DNA of 64,000 bases from Bacillota bacterium (GTDB lineage: Bacteria; Bacillota; Clostridia; Peptostreptococcales; Anaerovoracaceae): NCBI GenBank assembly GCA_022769485.1, contig JALEJU010000020.1, positions 1-64,000 on the forward strand, in the 5' to 3' direction. Both the position numbers and the translations under genes were made by a program. This document shows, in pieces, positions 35,975-44,384 of the stretch (its first letter is position 1; each line of letters starts with the position of its first letter). The notes under the pieces are model-generated. The model was not told the DNA's origin. It saw only the letters and a program-made list of their open reading frames with translations, and ran no database searches.

Positions 35975-38881
35975 ATGGAACAAATCAAGGTAATGATTGA
36001 CGGCCGGGAGTGCTTCGGCCGGCCGGGGCAGACTGTCTTGTCCCTGGCGAAAGAAAACGGTATTTTCATCCCTACCCTTTGTTTTGACCAACGGGTTGAG
36101 ATATACGGGGGCTGCGGCATCTGCATGGTAGAAATGAAAGGAAGCCCCAAGCTGTTTAAAGCCTGCGCAACCGTAATCGGGCAGGATATGGAGATTTGGA
36201 CAGACACGGAACGGGTACGGGAATCGAGAAAAACAAATCTGGAACTGCTGCTGTCCGACCATCGGGGCGACTGCCGGCCTCCCTGTGCGCTGAATTGCCC
36301 GGCGGGTACCGACTGCCAGGGCTATGTGGGAATGATTGCCAACGGACAGTATGAAGAAGCTTTGAAGCTGATTAAAGAAAAAATTCCGCTTCCGGCTTCT
36401 ATCGGGCGGGTCTGCCCCCACCCCTGCGAAGACCACTGCCGGAGAAAATTGGCAGACGAGCCCATTTCCATCGCATGGCTGAAGCGCTTTGCTGCGGATT
36501 TAGCTGCTGCCAATCCGTATATTCCGGAAATTCCTGAGGAGACAGGGAAGAAAGTGGCAGTAATAGGCGGCGGCCCTATGGGGTTGTCCTCGGCGTATTT
36601 TCTGCGTTTAAAAGGGCACAGCGTTACGGTGTTTGAAGCGATGCCTCATTTCGGCGGTATGCTGCGCTATGGGATCCCCCAATACCGTTTGCCGAAGGAA
36701 GTAGTGGATGCGGAAGTCGAAACCATTGAAAAGATGGGGATAGAACTCCGCCCGAATACAAAGATCGGTCAGGATATTTCCTTCGAGCAGATCAGAAAAG
36801 ATTACGATGCGGTAATTTTAGGAATCGGAGCATGGGTATCTACGGGTACCGGCTGTCCGGGAGAAGATGCGGAAGGCGTGGAAGGCGGCATCGATTTTCT
36901 GAGACAGGTGATCAAAGGAGAAGCTCCCGATCTGACCGGTAAAAAAGTGGCTGTAGTAGGCGGCGGAAACACCGCTATGGACGCTTGCCGTACAGCTGTG
37001 CGCCTGGGGGCGGAAACGGTCTATAACATTTATCGAAGAACGAAGCACGAAATGCCTGCGGATCGGCTGGAAATTGAAGAAGCTGAGGAAGAAGGCGTTG
37101 TATTTAAGAATTTGACCAATCCGCTGGAATACTATAAAGATGCAGAGGGGCATGTGAAACAGGTACATCTGCAGATTATGGAATTAGGCGAGCCGGACGC
37201 CAGCGGCCGACGTTCTCCCAAGCCTGTGGAAGGCAAAACGGAGCTTTTGGATGTGGATATGGTGCTTCTTGCGATCGGGCAGGCTGTTAATACCAAAGGC
37301 TTTGATGAATTGGACAAATCCCGGAAAAAGGGAATCGCTTACGACCCGGAAACCTTCATGACCAGCATGGAAGGTGTTTTTGCCGGGGGAGACTGCGGAA
37401 ATGATAAAATTTCCATTGCTATTGAAGCAATCGCGGATGCGGAAAAAATGAGCAAAGTGGCGGACGCGTACCTGCGGGGAGAGAAGATACGGTATCGGAA
37501 GCCGTATGTGCATGAACGCAGGGATATCGACGAAACTTCGTTCGAGGATCGGGAACGTCTGTGCCGGTCTAAGATGGAGCAGCTTTCTCCGGAACAGAGA
37601 AGGGATAACTTTAAGGAAATCGTAGCGGGTTACAGAGAAGAAGAGGCGCGGAGAGAGGCAGACCGCTGTCTGGAATGCGGATGCGGAAAATATTACGACT
37701 GCAAGCTGCTGGAATACGCAGACCTATATAATGTAAAGCCCGAACGTTTTGCGGGAGAAGTGAATCATATCGAATTTGAAGACGATCATCCTTATATTCT
37801 CCGGGATCCCAATAAATGTATCCTCTGCGGGCTTTGCGTCCGCATATGCAGCGAGGCGGTAGGAAGCGGCGTCCTGGGGCTGGTACACAGGGGATTTGAT
37901 ACGGTAGTCAAGCCGGCGCTGGAACGGCCTTTAGAAGCGGCAGGCTGCGTTTCCTGCGGAAACTGCGTAAGCCTTTGTCCCACCGGGGCGCTGCTGCCGA
38001 GGGTTACAGAGCGCAAGCCTGTGCCTATGCGGGTGGAAAAGGTGAGAACCACCTGCCCTCATTGCAGCGTCGGCTGTCAGATGGATCTTTGCATAAAAGG
38101 CAATCTGTTGGCAGGAACAGAACCGGTTTCCGGGACTTCCGGCACAGGGCTTTTGTGCAAGCGGGGGAAGTTTGATTACGGTTTCGTAAATCGTGGGGAT
38201 CGGCTGAAAGTGCCCATGATTCGAAAGGATGGCGCCTTAGTTCCCGTTTCCTGGGACGAGGCGTTGGATTTCACGGCGGCGCGGCTGAGCGCGCTGAAAG
38301 CGGAATTCGGGGCGGATGCTTTGGCGGGCTTATCCGGAGGGCGCAGCAGCAATGACGAGCAGCAGCTGTTTGCGAAGCTTATAAGTGAAATTGCAGGAAG
38401 TGAAAATCTGGACTGCTGTACGGATTTGAAGGACGCAGAGGAAAATGCGGCGTTGGCCGCCGAAGGAATCAGCCCGCTGAACGGCCCAAATAACCTGCGG
38501 GGCGCCCGGGATATGGGTGTGCGGCCCGGAAAGTGCGGAAGATCCGCGATGGAAATCATGAAAGGAGCTTCTGCGGGGGAAATAAAAGGCCTGTTCATTT
38601 TGGACGAAAATCCAATGTATTCCGATTTTGAGCCTTTCTATGAAGAGGCAGCTTTAAAGCGGTTGGATTTCTTAGCTGTGCAGGACATCTTTTTAACGAA
38701 GACCGCCGCTTTAGCCGATGTGGTTCTCCCGACAGCCTGCTTCGCGGAAAAAGACGGTTCCTTTACCAATGCGGAGGGGCGAGTTCAGCCGATCCGAAAA
38801 GCGGTTTCCGCTCCGGGTGAGGCCAAAGAGGGGGCGTGGATTTTGACGCAGCTTATGAGAAGGCTGAATACGGAAAAGTAG
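35975..38881 (+). CDS. Large fusion subunit: [2Fe-2S] NuoG-N, GltD-like flavin domain, twin ferredoxin, truncated molybdopterin domain
   Basis: A 968-residue multidomain protein. Residues 1-80 form a NuoG/HydA-type [2Fe-2S] domain (PTLCFDQ, GGCGICMVEM). From about 95 a GltD/NfnB-like [4Fe-4S] lead-in (CRPPCALNCP, RVCPHPCEDHC) is followed by an FAD fold (AVIGGGPMGLSSAY near 190) and an NAD(P) fold (AVVGGGNTAMDACR near 322, with YRRTKHEMPA). Twin [4Fe-4S] clusters sit near 612-665 (CILCGLCVRIC, CVSCGNCVSLCP). Then a molybdopterin-type [4Fe-4S] site appears (CPHCSVGCQ near 692) and only about 240 residues of a molybdopterin domain, lacking the catalytic Cys/Sec segment and the cap domain. With its NuoE and NuoF partners it may link NADH, NADPH and ferredoxin. 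Formate or H2 chemistry is not supported. The ATG at 35975 follows GAGGGGTG. Confidence 0.85.
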   Translation: MEQIKVMIDGRECFGRPGQTVLSLAKENGIFIPTLCFDQRVEIYGGCGICMVEMKGSPKLFKACATVIGQDMEIWTDTERVRESRKTNLELLLSDHRGDCRPPCALNCPAGTDCQGYVGMIANGQYEEALKLIKEKIPLPASIGRVCPHPCEDHCRRKLADEPISIAWLKRFAADLAAANPYIPEIPEETGKKVAVIGGGPMGLSSAYFLRLKGHSVTVFEAMPHFGGMLRYGIPQYRLPKEVVDAEVETIEKMGIELRPNTKIGQDISFEQIRKDYDAVILGIGAWVSTGTGCPGEDAEGVEGGIDFLRQVIKGEAPDLTGKKVAVVGGGNTAMDACRTAVRLGAETVYNIYRRTKHEMPADRLEIEEAEEEGVVFKNLTNPLEYYKDAEGHVKQVHLQIMELGEPDASGRRSPKPVEGKTELLDVDMVLLAIGQAVNTKGFDELDKSRKKGIAYDPETFMTSMEGVFAGGDCGNDKISIAIEAIADAEKMSKVADAYLRGEKIRYRKPYVHERRDIDETSFEDRERLCRSKMEQLSPEQRRDNFKEIVAGYREEEARREADRCLECGCGKYYDCKLLEYADLYNVKPERFAGEVNHIEFEDDHPYILRDPNKCILCGLCVRICSEAVGSGVLGLVHRGFDTVVKPALERPLEAAGCVSCGNCVSLCPTGALLPRVTERKPVPMRVEKVRTTCPHCSVGCQMDLCIKGNLLAGTEPVSGTSGTGLLCKRGKFDYGFVNRGDRLKVPMIRKDGALVPVSWDEALDFTAARLSALKAEFGADALAGLSGGRSSNDEQQLFAKLISEIAGSENLDCCTDLKDAEENAALAAEGISPLNGPNNLRGARDMGVRPGKCGRSAMEIMKGASAGEIKGLFILDENPMYSDFEPFYEEAALKRLDFLAVQDIFLTKTAALADVVLPTACFAEKDGSFTNAEGRVQPIRKAVSAPGEAKEGAWILTQLMRRLNTEK

Positions 38882-38930
38882 ATTTTGCGGGAAAAACGCC
38901 CGGCTCATTGCGGTTGGGCGGGAAATCCGG

Positions 38931-38959
38931 TTGACTTTCAGCGGGTTTATCCGTATAAT
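38931..38959 (+). promoter_or_regulatory. Strong promoter for the SRP RNA
   Basis: TTGACT (38931-38936) and TATAAT (38954-38959) are 17 bases apart, placing the start near 38966, just before the RNA helix begins. Confidence 0.8.
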
Positions 38960-38974
38960 AGACAAGAGAAATAG

Positions 38975-39130
38975 ATTGCCCTTTGGCAGCTTCGCTTGGT
39001 GCGGTTTCGGGTTCTGTGCAATAAGAATCTGTGAACCTCGTCAGGTCCGGAAGGAAGCAGCGATAAGCGGAACACCTTATGTGCCGCAGAGTAGCCTGTT
39101 CCGACGCCGGCGGGGCTGCCAAGGGGCAAT
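38975..39130 (+). ncRNA. ffs: Signal recognition particle RNA
   Basis: The Ffh-binding apical domain is unmistakable: GTCAGGTCCGGAAGGAAGCA (39039-39058). The ends pair as a long helix, with ATTGCCCTTTGGCAGC at 38975-38990 complementary to GGGGCTGCCAAGGGGCAAT at the 3' side. The length is about 156 nt by eye, with ends uncertain by several bases. It directly precedes dnaX, as in many Clostridia. Confidence 0.92.
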
Positions 39131-39174
39131 CTTTTATGTGGGAAGAAAAGTTCGGAAGAAGATAAGAGAATTTC

Positions 39175-40746
39175 ATGTATCAAGCATTATACCGAAGCTT
39201 CCGCCCGGAAACCTTTTCTGAGATTTTAGGGCAGGAACACATTGTAAAAATATTAAAAAATCAAATTGCCGCGGGTACCGTGGGACATGCGTATCTGTTC
39301 TGCGGAACCAGAGGAACCGGAAAGACATCCACGGCGCGAATCCTGGCAAAAGCCATGAATTGCACTTCTGACGGCAACGAAAAACCGTGCGGCGTTTGTT
39401 CCAACTGCCGTGCCATAAAAGAGGGCACATTTATAGACGTAATAGAGATCGACGCTGCTTCCAATAATGGCGTAGAGAACATTCGGGAGCTGCGGGAGAG
39501 TGTAAAATATCCTCCTGCAGCAGGCGCATGTAAAGTTTACATTATAGACGAAGTGCATATGCTTTCCACGGGGGCGTTCAACGCGCTTTTAAAAACCCTG
39601 GAAGAACCGCCGGCCCATGTGATGTTTATTCTGGCAACCACCGAACCGCAGAAGCTGCCGGCTACTATTTTATCCCGCTGTCTTCGCCTGGACTTTCGCA
39701 GGGTATCCGAGGCACAGCTGCGGGCGGGTATGCGCGCTATCTGCGGAGAACTCGGGGTAAAGATCTCCGATGCGGCTTTGGGATTGGTGGCGGCCAATTC
39801 CGACGGATCGGTGCGGGACGCTCTTTCTTTACTGGATCAGTGTATTTCAGCGGGAGGCAAAGAGGTGACCCGTCAGGATGTGCTGGATTTTCTGGGAACT
39901 TCCGGAGAGGAAGTCTTCCTGGAAATGACGGATTTGATTACCGCGGGAAAAGTGGCGGAAGCCATCGGGCTTTTAAATCGAATTTTAAGTGACGGGAAGG
40001 ATGAAAGACAGTTTTTAAAAGATTGGGTGGCGCATTATCGGAGCCTTCTTTTAACCAAATATATGAAAAGTCCCGAGGACATTTTAAATCTGTCCGTTGA
40101 AAATGTAGAACGTCTGCGGGAGCAGGCGCAGCGGCTGGATCTGGAACAGCTGAACGACGGGATTACAGAATTGTCCAAAACTCTGGCAGAAGCAAAATGG
40201 TCTACGCAGCCTCGGGTGTTGGCGGAGCTCTGCATCGTGAAGCTTTGCAAAACCGACGGGATATCTTTTAAAAAGACCCCGGCGGCTTCGAAACGGAAGG
40301 CGGCAGAAGGAGCGGACGCACAGGAAAGACGGAAAGAAGATTCCCCGATGCAGGAACGCCCGGAAAACCCGGATTTATCAGAAACAGAGGAACCCGCCGA
40401 AGAACCGGCGAACGCTTCGGAGGAAGAGAATCTGGATTTGGTTCTTTTGTGGAACTGCATCTGTGACGAAGGAGAAAGTCAAAAAGGGAGCTTTCACATT
40501 TTGCGGACAGGGGCTCGGCTGGCAGAATTGACGCCGGAAACGTTTGTGCTGGAAACCAACGGTGCTATGTCAGCCCGTTATGCGGAAACCAATTTGTCCT
40601 GGCTGTCCGATTTGATGGAAAAACATACGGGGAAACGGCGGAAGGCTTTATGCCGTAGGGAGCAGACGCAGCAGGAGCAGAAAAACATCGACGAATTGGT
40701 TCAGGAACTGGAATCGTCTTTGGGGATTAAAATAGAAACAGAATAA
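39175..40746 (+). CDS. dnaX: DNA polymerase III subunit gamma/tau
   Basis: A 523-residue clamp-loader ATPase. Walker A is GTRGTGKTST (about residues 44-53), the zinc site has CTSDGNEKPCGVCSNC, Walker B is IIDEVHML, and sensor 1 and the Arg finger region read LATTEPQKLPATILSRC. Beyond about residue 360 the sequence becomes charged and low-complexity (tau linker), then a folded tail to 523. The start MYQALYRSFRPETF is the family norm, though its Shine-Dalgarno is weak. ybaB and recR follow. Confidence 0.95.
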   Translation: MYQALYRSFRPETFSEILGQEHIVKILKNQIAAGTVGHAYLFCGTRGTGKTSTARILAKAMNCTSDGNEKPCGVCSNCRAIKEGTFIDVIEIDAASNNGVENIRELRESVKYPPAAGACKVYIIDEVHMLSTGAFNALLKTLEEPPAHVMFILATTEPQKLPATILSRCLRLDFRRVSEAQLRAGMRAICGELGVKISDAALGLVAANSDGSVRDALSLLDQCISAGGKEVTRQDVLDFLGTSGEEVFLEMTDLITAGKVAEAIGLLNRILSDGKDERQFLKDWVAHYRSLLLTKYMKSPEDILNLSVENVERLREQAQRLDLEQLNDGITELSKTLAEAKWSTQPRVLAELCIVKLCKTDGISFKKTPAASKRKAAEGADAQERRKEDSPMQERPENPDLSETEEPAEEPANASEEENLDLVLLWNCICDEGESQKGSFHILRTGARLAELTPETFVLETNGAMSARYAETNLSWLSDLMEKHTGKRRKALCRREQTQQEQKNIDELVQELESSLGIKIETE

Positions 40747-40759
40747 AAGGAGAACAGAA

Positions 40760-41116
40760 ATGGGAAAAGGAATGAAAGCAGGTAAAAAACACACGTCGGG
40801 CGGCGCAGCTTCTATGCAGAAGCAAATGGCTCAGCTGCAGGCGGTTCAGCGAAAGATGGCGGAAACGCAGGCGGAACTGGAGAAACAGGAAGTCAGCGCT
40901 ACGGCAGGGGGCGGCGCGGTCAGTATCACCGTAAACGGCGCCAAGACTTTGACGAAAGTAGAAATTAAGCCGGAAGTAGTGGATCCCGATGATGTAGAAA
41001 TGCTTCAGGACTTGATTATCGTAGCGGCGAACGAAGCTCTCCGGCAAATGGAGGAAATTTCTCAGACGGAAATGAACAAGCTCACCAGCGGGTTTGGGAT
41101 TCCCGGCATGATATAA
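40760..41116 (+). CDS. YbaB/EbfC nucleoid-associated protein
   Basis: A 118-residue DNA-binding protein of the YbaB/EbfC family, with a Met/Gln-rich N-terminal helix ([18 protein letters not shown]), the core [20 protein letters not shown] and the C-terminal [13 protein letters not shown]. It bends DNA and is thought to assist RecR-related repair. It sits between dnaX and recR in the usual order. AAGGAG precedes the ATG. Confidence 0.93.
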   Translation: MGKGMKAGKKHTSGGAASMQKQMAQLQAVQRKMAETQAELEKQEVSATAGGGAVSITVNGAKTLTKVEIKPEVVDPDDVEMLQDLIIVAANEALRQMEEISQTEMNKLTSGFGIPGMI

Positions 41117-41120
41117 AGCC

Positions 41121-41720
41121 ATGAACCATTATGCGAAACCTTTAGCGAATCTGATCAATCAGCTGGCGCGGCTGCCGGGCATCGGAGGAAAAAGCGCACA
41201 GCGGCTGGCATTTCATATTCTTGCAATGGAGGAGCAGAATGCGGAAGACCTGGCTCGGGCGATTTTGGACGCAAAAAAGAGCATGAAATACTGTTCCGTC
41301 TGCGGAAATCTGACGGATCAGGATCCCTGCGCCCTGTGTTCGGATCCGGGTCGGAATCCCAACGTAATCTGCGTAGTAGAAAGCCCCAGGGACGTGTTTG
41401 CTATGGAGCGGATTCGGGAATTCAAAGGGCAGTATCACGTTCTGAACGGAGCCATTTCTCCTATAGACGGAATCGGTCCGGAGGATATCAATTTAAAATC
41501 GTTGATCATGAGGCTTCAAAAAAACGATGTAGAAGAAGTGATTTTGGCTACAAATCCAAACATAGAGGGGGAGGCTACCGCTATGTATATCGCCAGGCTG
41601 ATCAAGCCTTCGGGAATTAAGGTCAGCCGGATTGCCCATGGTATTCCTGTGGGAGGGGATTTGGAATATACGGATGAGGTTACGCTATCCAAGGCTATGG
41701 AGGGCAGACGAATACTATAA
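41121..41720 (+). CDS. recR: Recombination protein RecR
   Basis: A 199-residue RecFOR pathway protein. It has an N-terminal HhH ([18 protein letters not shown]), a four-Cys zinc finger ([16 protein letters not shown], about residues 57-72) and a Toprim domain ([15 protein letters not shown]), with the C-terminal [15 protein letters not shown] signature. It starts four bases after ybaB and is normal in length. Last gene of the dnaX-ybaB-recR unit before azlC. Confidence 0.95.
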   Translation: MNHYAKPLANLINQLARLPGIGGKSAQRLAFHILAMEEQNAEDLARAILDAKKSMKYCSVCGNLTDQDPCALCSDPGRNPNVICVVESPRDVFAMERIREFKGQYHVLNGAISPIDGIGPEDINLKSLIMRLQKNDVEEVILATNPNIEGEATAMYIARLIKPSGIKVSRIAHGIPVGGDLEYTDEVTLSKAMEGRRIL

Positions 41721-41761
41721 AATTTGCAGTAAAGTGACCGCATTACAAACGAGGTAAACGT

Positions 41762-42478
41762 ATGAAACGCGAAATACTTTCCGCGGCGATCCGGGTTACC
41801 GTGCCGGTGCTGATGGGCTATCTGGCTATCGGAATGGCTTTTGGGCTGATGCTGCAGTCGGTAGGATACGGGGCGCCTTGGGCTTTGTTAATGAGCTTGA
41901 CTATTTATGCCGGATCCGGACAGTATCTGGGGGTATCTTTGCTGGCCACGGGGGCTTCCCTGCCTCAAGTGGCCTTTTTAACGTTGATGATCAATTTTCG
42001 TCATTTGGTTTACGGTCTGTCCATGCTGGAAAAATTTCGGGGAATGGGGAAAAGAAAATTCTATATGATTTTCTCCCTGACGGATGAAACCTACGCATTG
42101 CTCAGTTCGGTCAAGGTTCCGGAGGGGATACGAGCCCACGATTATTATTTTACCATCGCTATGCTGAATCAAAGCTACTGGGTGCTGGGATCGGTGCTGG
42201 GGTCGCTTTTAGGGGCAGCTTTGGGAATTGATACAACAGGGGTGGATTTTGCCATGACAGCGCTGTTTTTGGTTATCGCTGTAGGCCAGTGGAAAAAGGC
42301 GGAAAGCCATCTGCCCGCATTGTTGGGAGCGGCTGCGACGTTAGTCGGTCTGCTGCTGGCGGGAGCAGAGAATATGCTGCTGCCAGCTCTGGGGGTTATC
42401 GTGGCGGCACTGACGTTAATGCGTCCCCGGTTAGAGGAAAGAGTTCAGGAAGAATGCGGAGAGGAGGCTGCTCCATGA
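41762..42478 (+). CDS. azlC: AzlC-type branched-chain amino acid exporter subunit
   Basis: A 238-residue membrane protein with about six to seven segments. Family features are PVLMGYLAIGMAFGLML, IYAGSGQYLGVSLL and INFRHLVYGLSM followed by SLTDETYALL. AzlC with AzlD exports branched-chain amino acids or analogues. It lies 41 bases behind recR and overlaps azlD by four bases. It is an unusual insertion between recR and the DUF2508/bofA genes that normally follow. Confidence 0.88.
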   Translation: MKREILSAAIRVTVPVLMGYLAIGMAFGLMLQSVGYGAPWALLMSLTIYAGSGQYLGVSLLATGASLPQVAFLTLMINFRHLVYGLSMLEKFRGMGKRKFYMIFSLTDETYALLSSVKVPEGIRAHDYYFTIAMLNQSYWVLGSVLGSLLGAALGIDTTGVDFAMTALFLVIAVGQWKKAESHLPALLGAAATLVGLLLAGAENMLLPALGVIVAALTLMRPRLEERVQEECGEEAAP

Positions 42479-42810
42479 CGCTGAATACCGGACAAGCCCT
42501 TGCTGCCATCGGCGTGATGGCGGCGGTGACATTTTTAACGAGAGCTTTGCCTTTTTTTGTCTTTGACCGAGGAGGGAAAATCCCCGGGATCATTCTGTAC
42601 TTGGGACGGGTGCTGCCTCCGGCTATTATCGCCATGCTCATTATCTATTGTTTGAAAGGGGTCAGCTTTGCCCAGCCGTCCGGCTGGATTCCGGCGGCGC
42701 TGTCCTGCGGGGCGGTAGTGGCGCTGCACCTGTGGAAGAAAAACGACCTGTTGTCTATTTTCGGCGGAACTGTTTTATATATGGTGCTGGTGCAGACCGT
42801 CTTTGCGTAA
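42475..42810 (+). CDS. azlD: AzlD-type branched-chain amino acid exporter subunit
   Basis: A 111-residue membrane protein with three to four segments, AzlD-like: VTFLTRALPFFVF, YLGRVLPPAIIAMLIIYCL and VALHLWKKNDLLSIFGGT. The ATG at 42475 overlaps the azlC stop (ATGA) and is preceded by GGAGAGGAGG, so the longer frame from 42289 is not the gene. AzlD is the small partner required with AzlC. Confidence 0.88.
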   Translation: MTLNTGQALAAIGVMAAVTFLTRALPFFVFDRGGKIPGIILYLGRVLPPAIIAMLIIYCLKGVSFAQPSGWIPAALSCGAVVALHLWKKNDLLSIFGGTVLYMVLVQTVFA

Positions 42811-42877
42811 CGTGCGGATATCCATATCTGCAAGGGCAGGGTGTCTTATTGACATCCTGTCCTTATTTGATTTTTGA

Positions 42878-43138
42878 TTAAATAAGCAGAAGCAGCAGGA
42901 GCCCGGGGAGTCCTAAAATGCCCACTGTGAGGATAGAAAGGAAATTAAGGGGAATATGAAAACCGAAAAACGTACCTGCCGCGTTGACCAGTAGGAGAAG
43001 CAGACCTCCCGCTAAGCTGTTCAGCACGAATTTGAGCAGCAGTTTTCCCGGCTTGAGAAGCCATTTTCCCAGAAAACAGACGGATAATATCAGCAGGGCA
43101 TAGATCAGCATGATGCCGATTTCTGTACTCATGTTCAT
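42878..43138 (-). CDS. bofA: BofA family membrane protein (pro-sigma-K processing inhibitor)
   Basis: An 86-residue protein with two to three hydrophobic segments and the BofA pattern GKWLLKPGKLLLKFVLNSLAG followed by LLVNAAGTFFGFHIPLNFLS. BofA restrains the SpoIVFB protease during sporulation in Bacillus. In Clostridia homologues persist near recR. Here the gene is on the opposite strand to recR and DUF2508. The start at 43138 has GAGGTG six bases upstream; the frame extending to 43237 crosses into the divergent gene. Confidence 0.8.
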   Translation of the reverse strand: MNMSTEIGIMLIYALLILSVCFLGKWLLKPGKLLLKFVLNSLAGGLLLLLVNAAGTFFGFHIPLNFLSILTVGILGLPGLLLLLLI

Positions 43139-43225
43139 ATGCGCACCTCGTTTTAAATTGGAATGACTGTATAAAATATGCAGAGGAAGAATAGAATAGA
43201 AGCAAACAGAAAGGGGTGGATTAAG

Positions 43226-43513
43226 ATGGAAGGACATACAGCGGCAAGAATGGCAAAGGACGGAATGCGGGCAATTTTATCCAGATTCGGGTGGAAGGCG
43301 GAGGATTCGGCGGCAAATGCCGAAAAGAGAGAAAACGAATGGATTTTGACCAGTCTGAATTTGGCAAAACGCGAATGGGAAGCGGCGGAAAACCGGTTTA
43401 ACGAGGTGACGGTTCCGGAGCTATTGGATGCGGCGGCGTATCAGATTATGGCTGAAAAGTCCAAATACGAATATTTGGTCAAGAGAGCGAAAGAGCGGAA
43501 TCTGCATTTCTGA
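43226..43513 (+). CDS. DUF2508 family protein (YaaL-like)
   Basis: A 95-residue, mostly helical soluble protein: WILTSLNLAKREWEAAENRF, then DAAAYQIMAEKSKYEYLVKR. This is the DUF2508/YaaL family, encoded beside recR and bofA in many Bacillota. No function is known. AAGGGGTGG precedes the ATG. Divergent from bofA. Confidence 0.8.
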   Translation: MEGHTAARMAKDGMRAILSRFGWKAEDSAANAEKRENEWILTSLNLAKREWEAAENRFNEVTVPELLDAAAYQIMAEKSKYEYLVKRAKERNLHF

Positions 43514-43528
43514 TCTTATGTATTCCCG

Positions 43529-43558
43529 TTGCCAATTCAATTTTAAGTGTGCTATTAT
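43529..43558 (+). promoter_or_regulatory. Promoter for the GNAT-like gene
   Basis: TTGCCA (43529-43534) and TATTAT (43553-43558) are 18 bases apart. Confidence 0.55.
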
Positions 43559-43635
43559 AGTAAACACGAATCAATTATGCGGTATCTTGGAAGGAAGCCG
43601 ATTCGGGAGGCACGGACAAGGGATAAGGAGGGAAT

Positions 43636-44352
43636 ATGCACGCCATTGAACGGTATGAATTGGAGCGGGCAGCAGAATTGCTGACGTTGGCATATCAAAA
43701 CGATACAAAAACTCAGCTGGAAATGGACGGAGTCGAAAACAGTGAAGAACTGCTGGCTATTCGGGCGAAGGACTATCTGGAAACTCTCTTTGGCAGAGGC
43801 GCTGTCTGGATTGAAGAAACGCAGCCAAAAAGCATTCTTGTGGCGTTTCAGAGCAAGCGCTTTTCCAATATGCGGTATTTAACCATGCTGCGAACCAGCA
43901 TGAACCATATAGCGGAAGCGGCGGGAAAAGAGCGCTTGAAGAAAATGGCTGAAAACGGTAAGAAGATGAAGCGCCTGGAAGACTATGTGTGGCACAGAAA
44001 GGTTCCGAAGAAAAAAAAGGATACTTACTACCATTTGCTGACCGTATTTATTGAGCCGGAAAGTTTAGATACGGATCATGTGTATGATATGCTGGAGCCG
44101 TTTATGAGCTATTGCGACCGGTATGCTATGCCCATGACCTATGAATCCTGGAATCCGGAAATGACAGAGATTATGAAAAATCTGTGCTTTGAGGTTCGGA
44201 AAACGAAGGAAGTCAAAGCCTGTCCGGGCGTGACGGTATGTCATATGGTGCGGCAGCCCCAGAGGGACGAGGCGGAAAACAGCGGGACGGAGCCGCAGAA
44301 ATCCGTCGAGGATACGGATGATCTGTACGAAGGCGAAACCGATTACGAATAG
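43636..44352 (+). CDS. Atypical GNAT-fold protein, function unknown
   Basis: A 238-residue soluble protein. The stretch YYHLLTVFIEPESLDTDHVY followed by LEPFMSYCDRYAMPMTYESW and MTEIMKNLCFEV matches the strand-helix-strand-helix-LGFEV course of GNAT acetyltransferases, but the acetyl-CoA pyrophosphate loop (normally RxxGxG/A) is replaced by ESLDTD. A degenerate or non-catalytic relative is therefore likely. A basic patch (KRLEDYVWHRKVPKKKKD) sits in the middle and an acidic tail ends the protein. AAGGAGG precedes the ATG. The VanY-like lipoprotein follows 32 bases on. Confidence 0.5.
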   Translation: MHAIERYELERAAELLTLAYQNDTKTQLEMDGVENSEELLAIRAKDYLETLFGRGAVWIEETQPKSILVAFQSKRFSNMRYLTMLRTSMNHIAEAAGKERLKKMAENGKKMKRLEDYVWHRKVPKKKKDTYYHLLTVFIEPESLDTDHVYDMLEPFMSYCDRYAMPMTYESWNPEMTEIMKNLCFEVRKTKEVKACPGVTVCHMVRQPQRDEAENSGTEPQKSVEDTDDLYEGETDYE

Positions 44353-44384
44353 CGGAAATCAAGAAACACAAGTTGGGGGAATCG

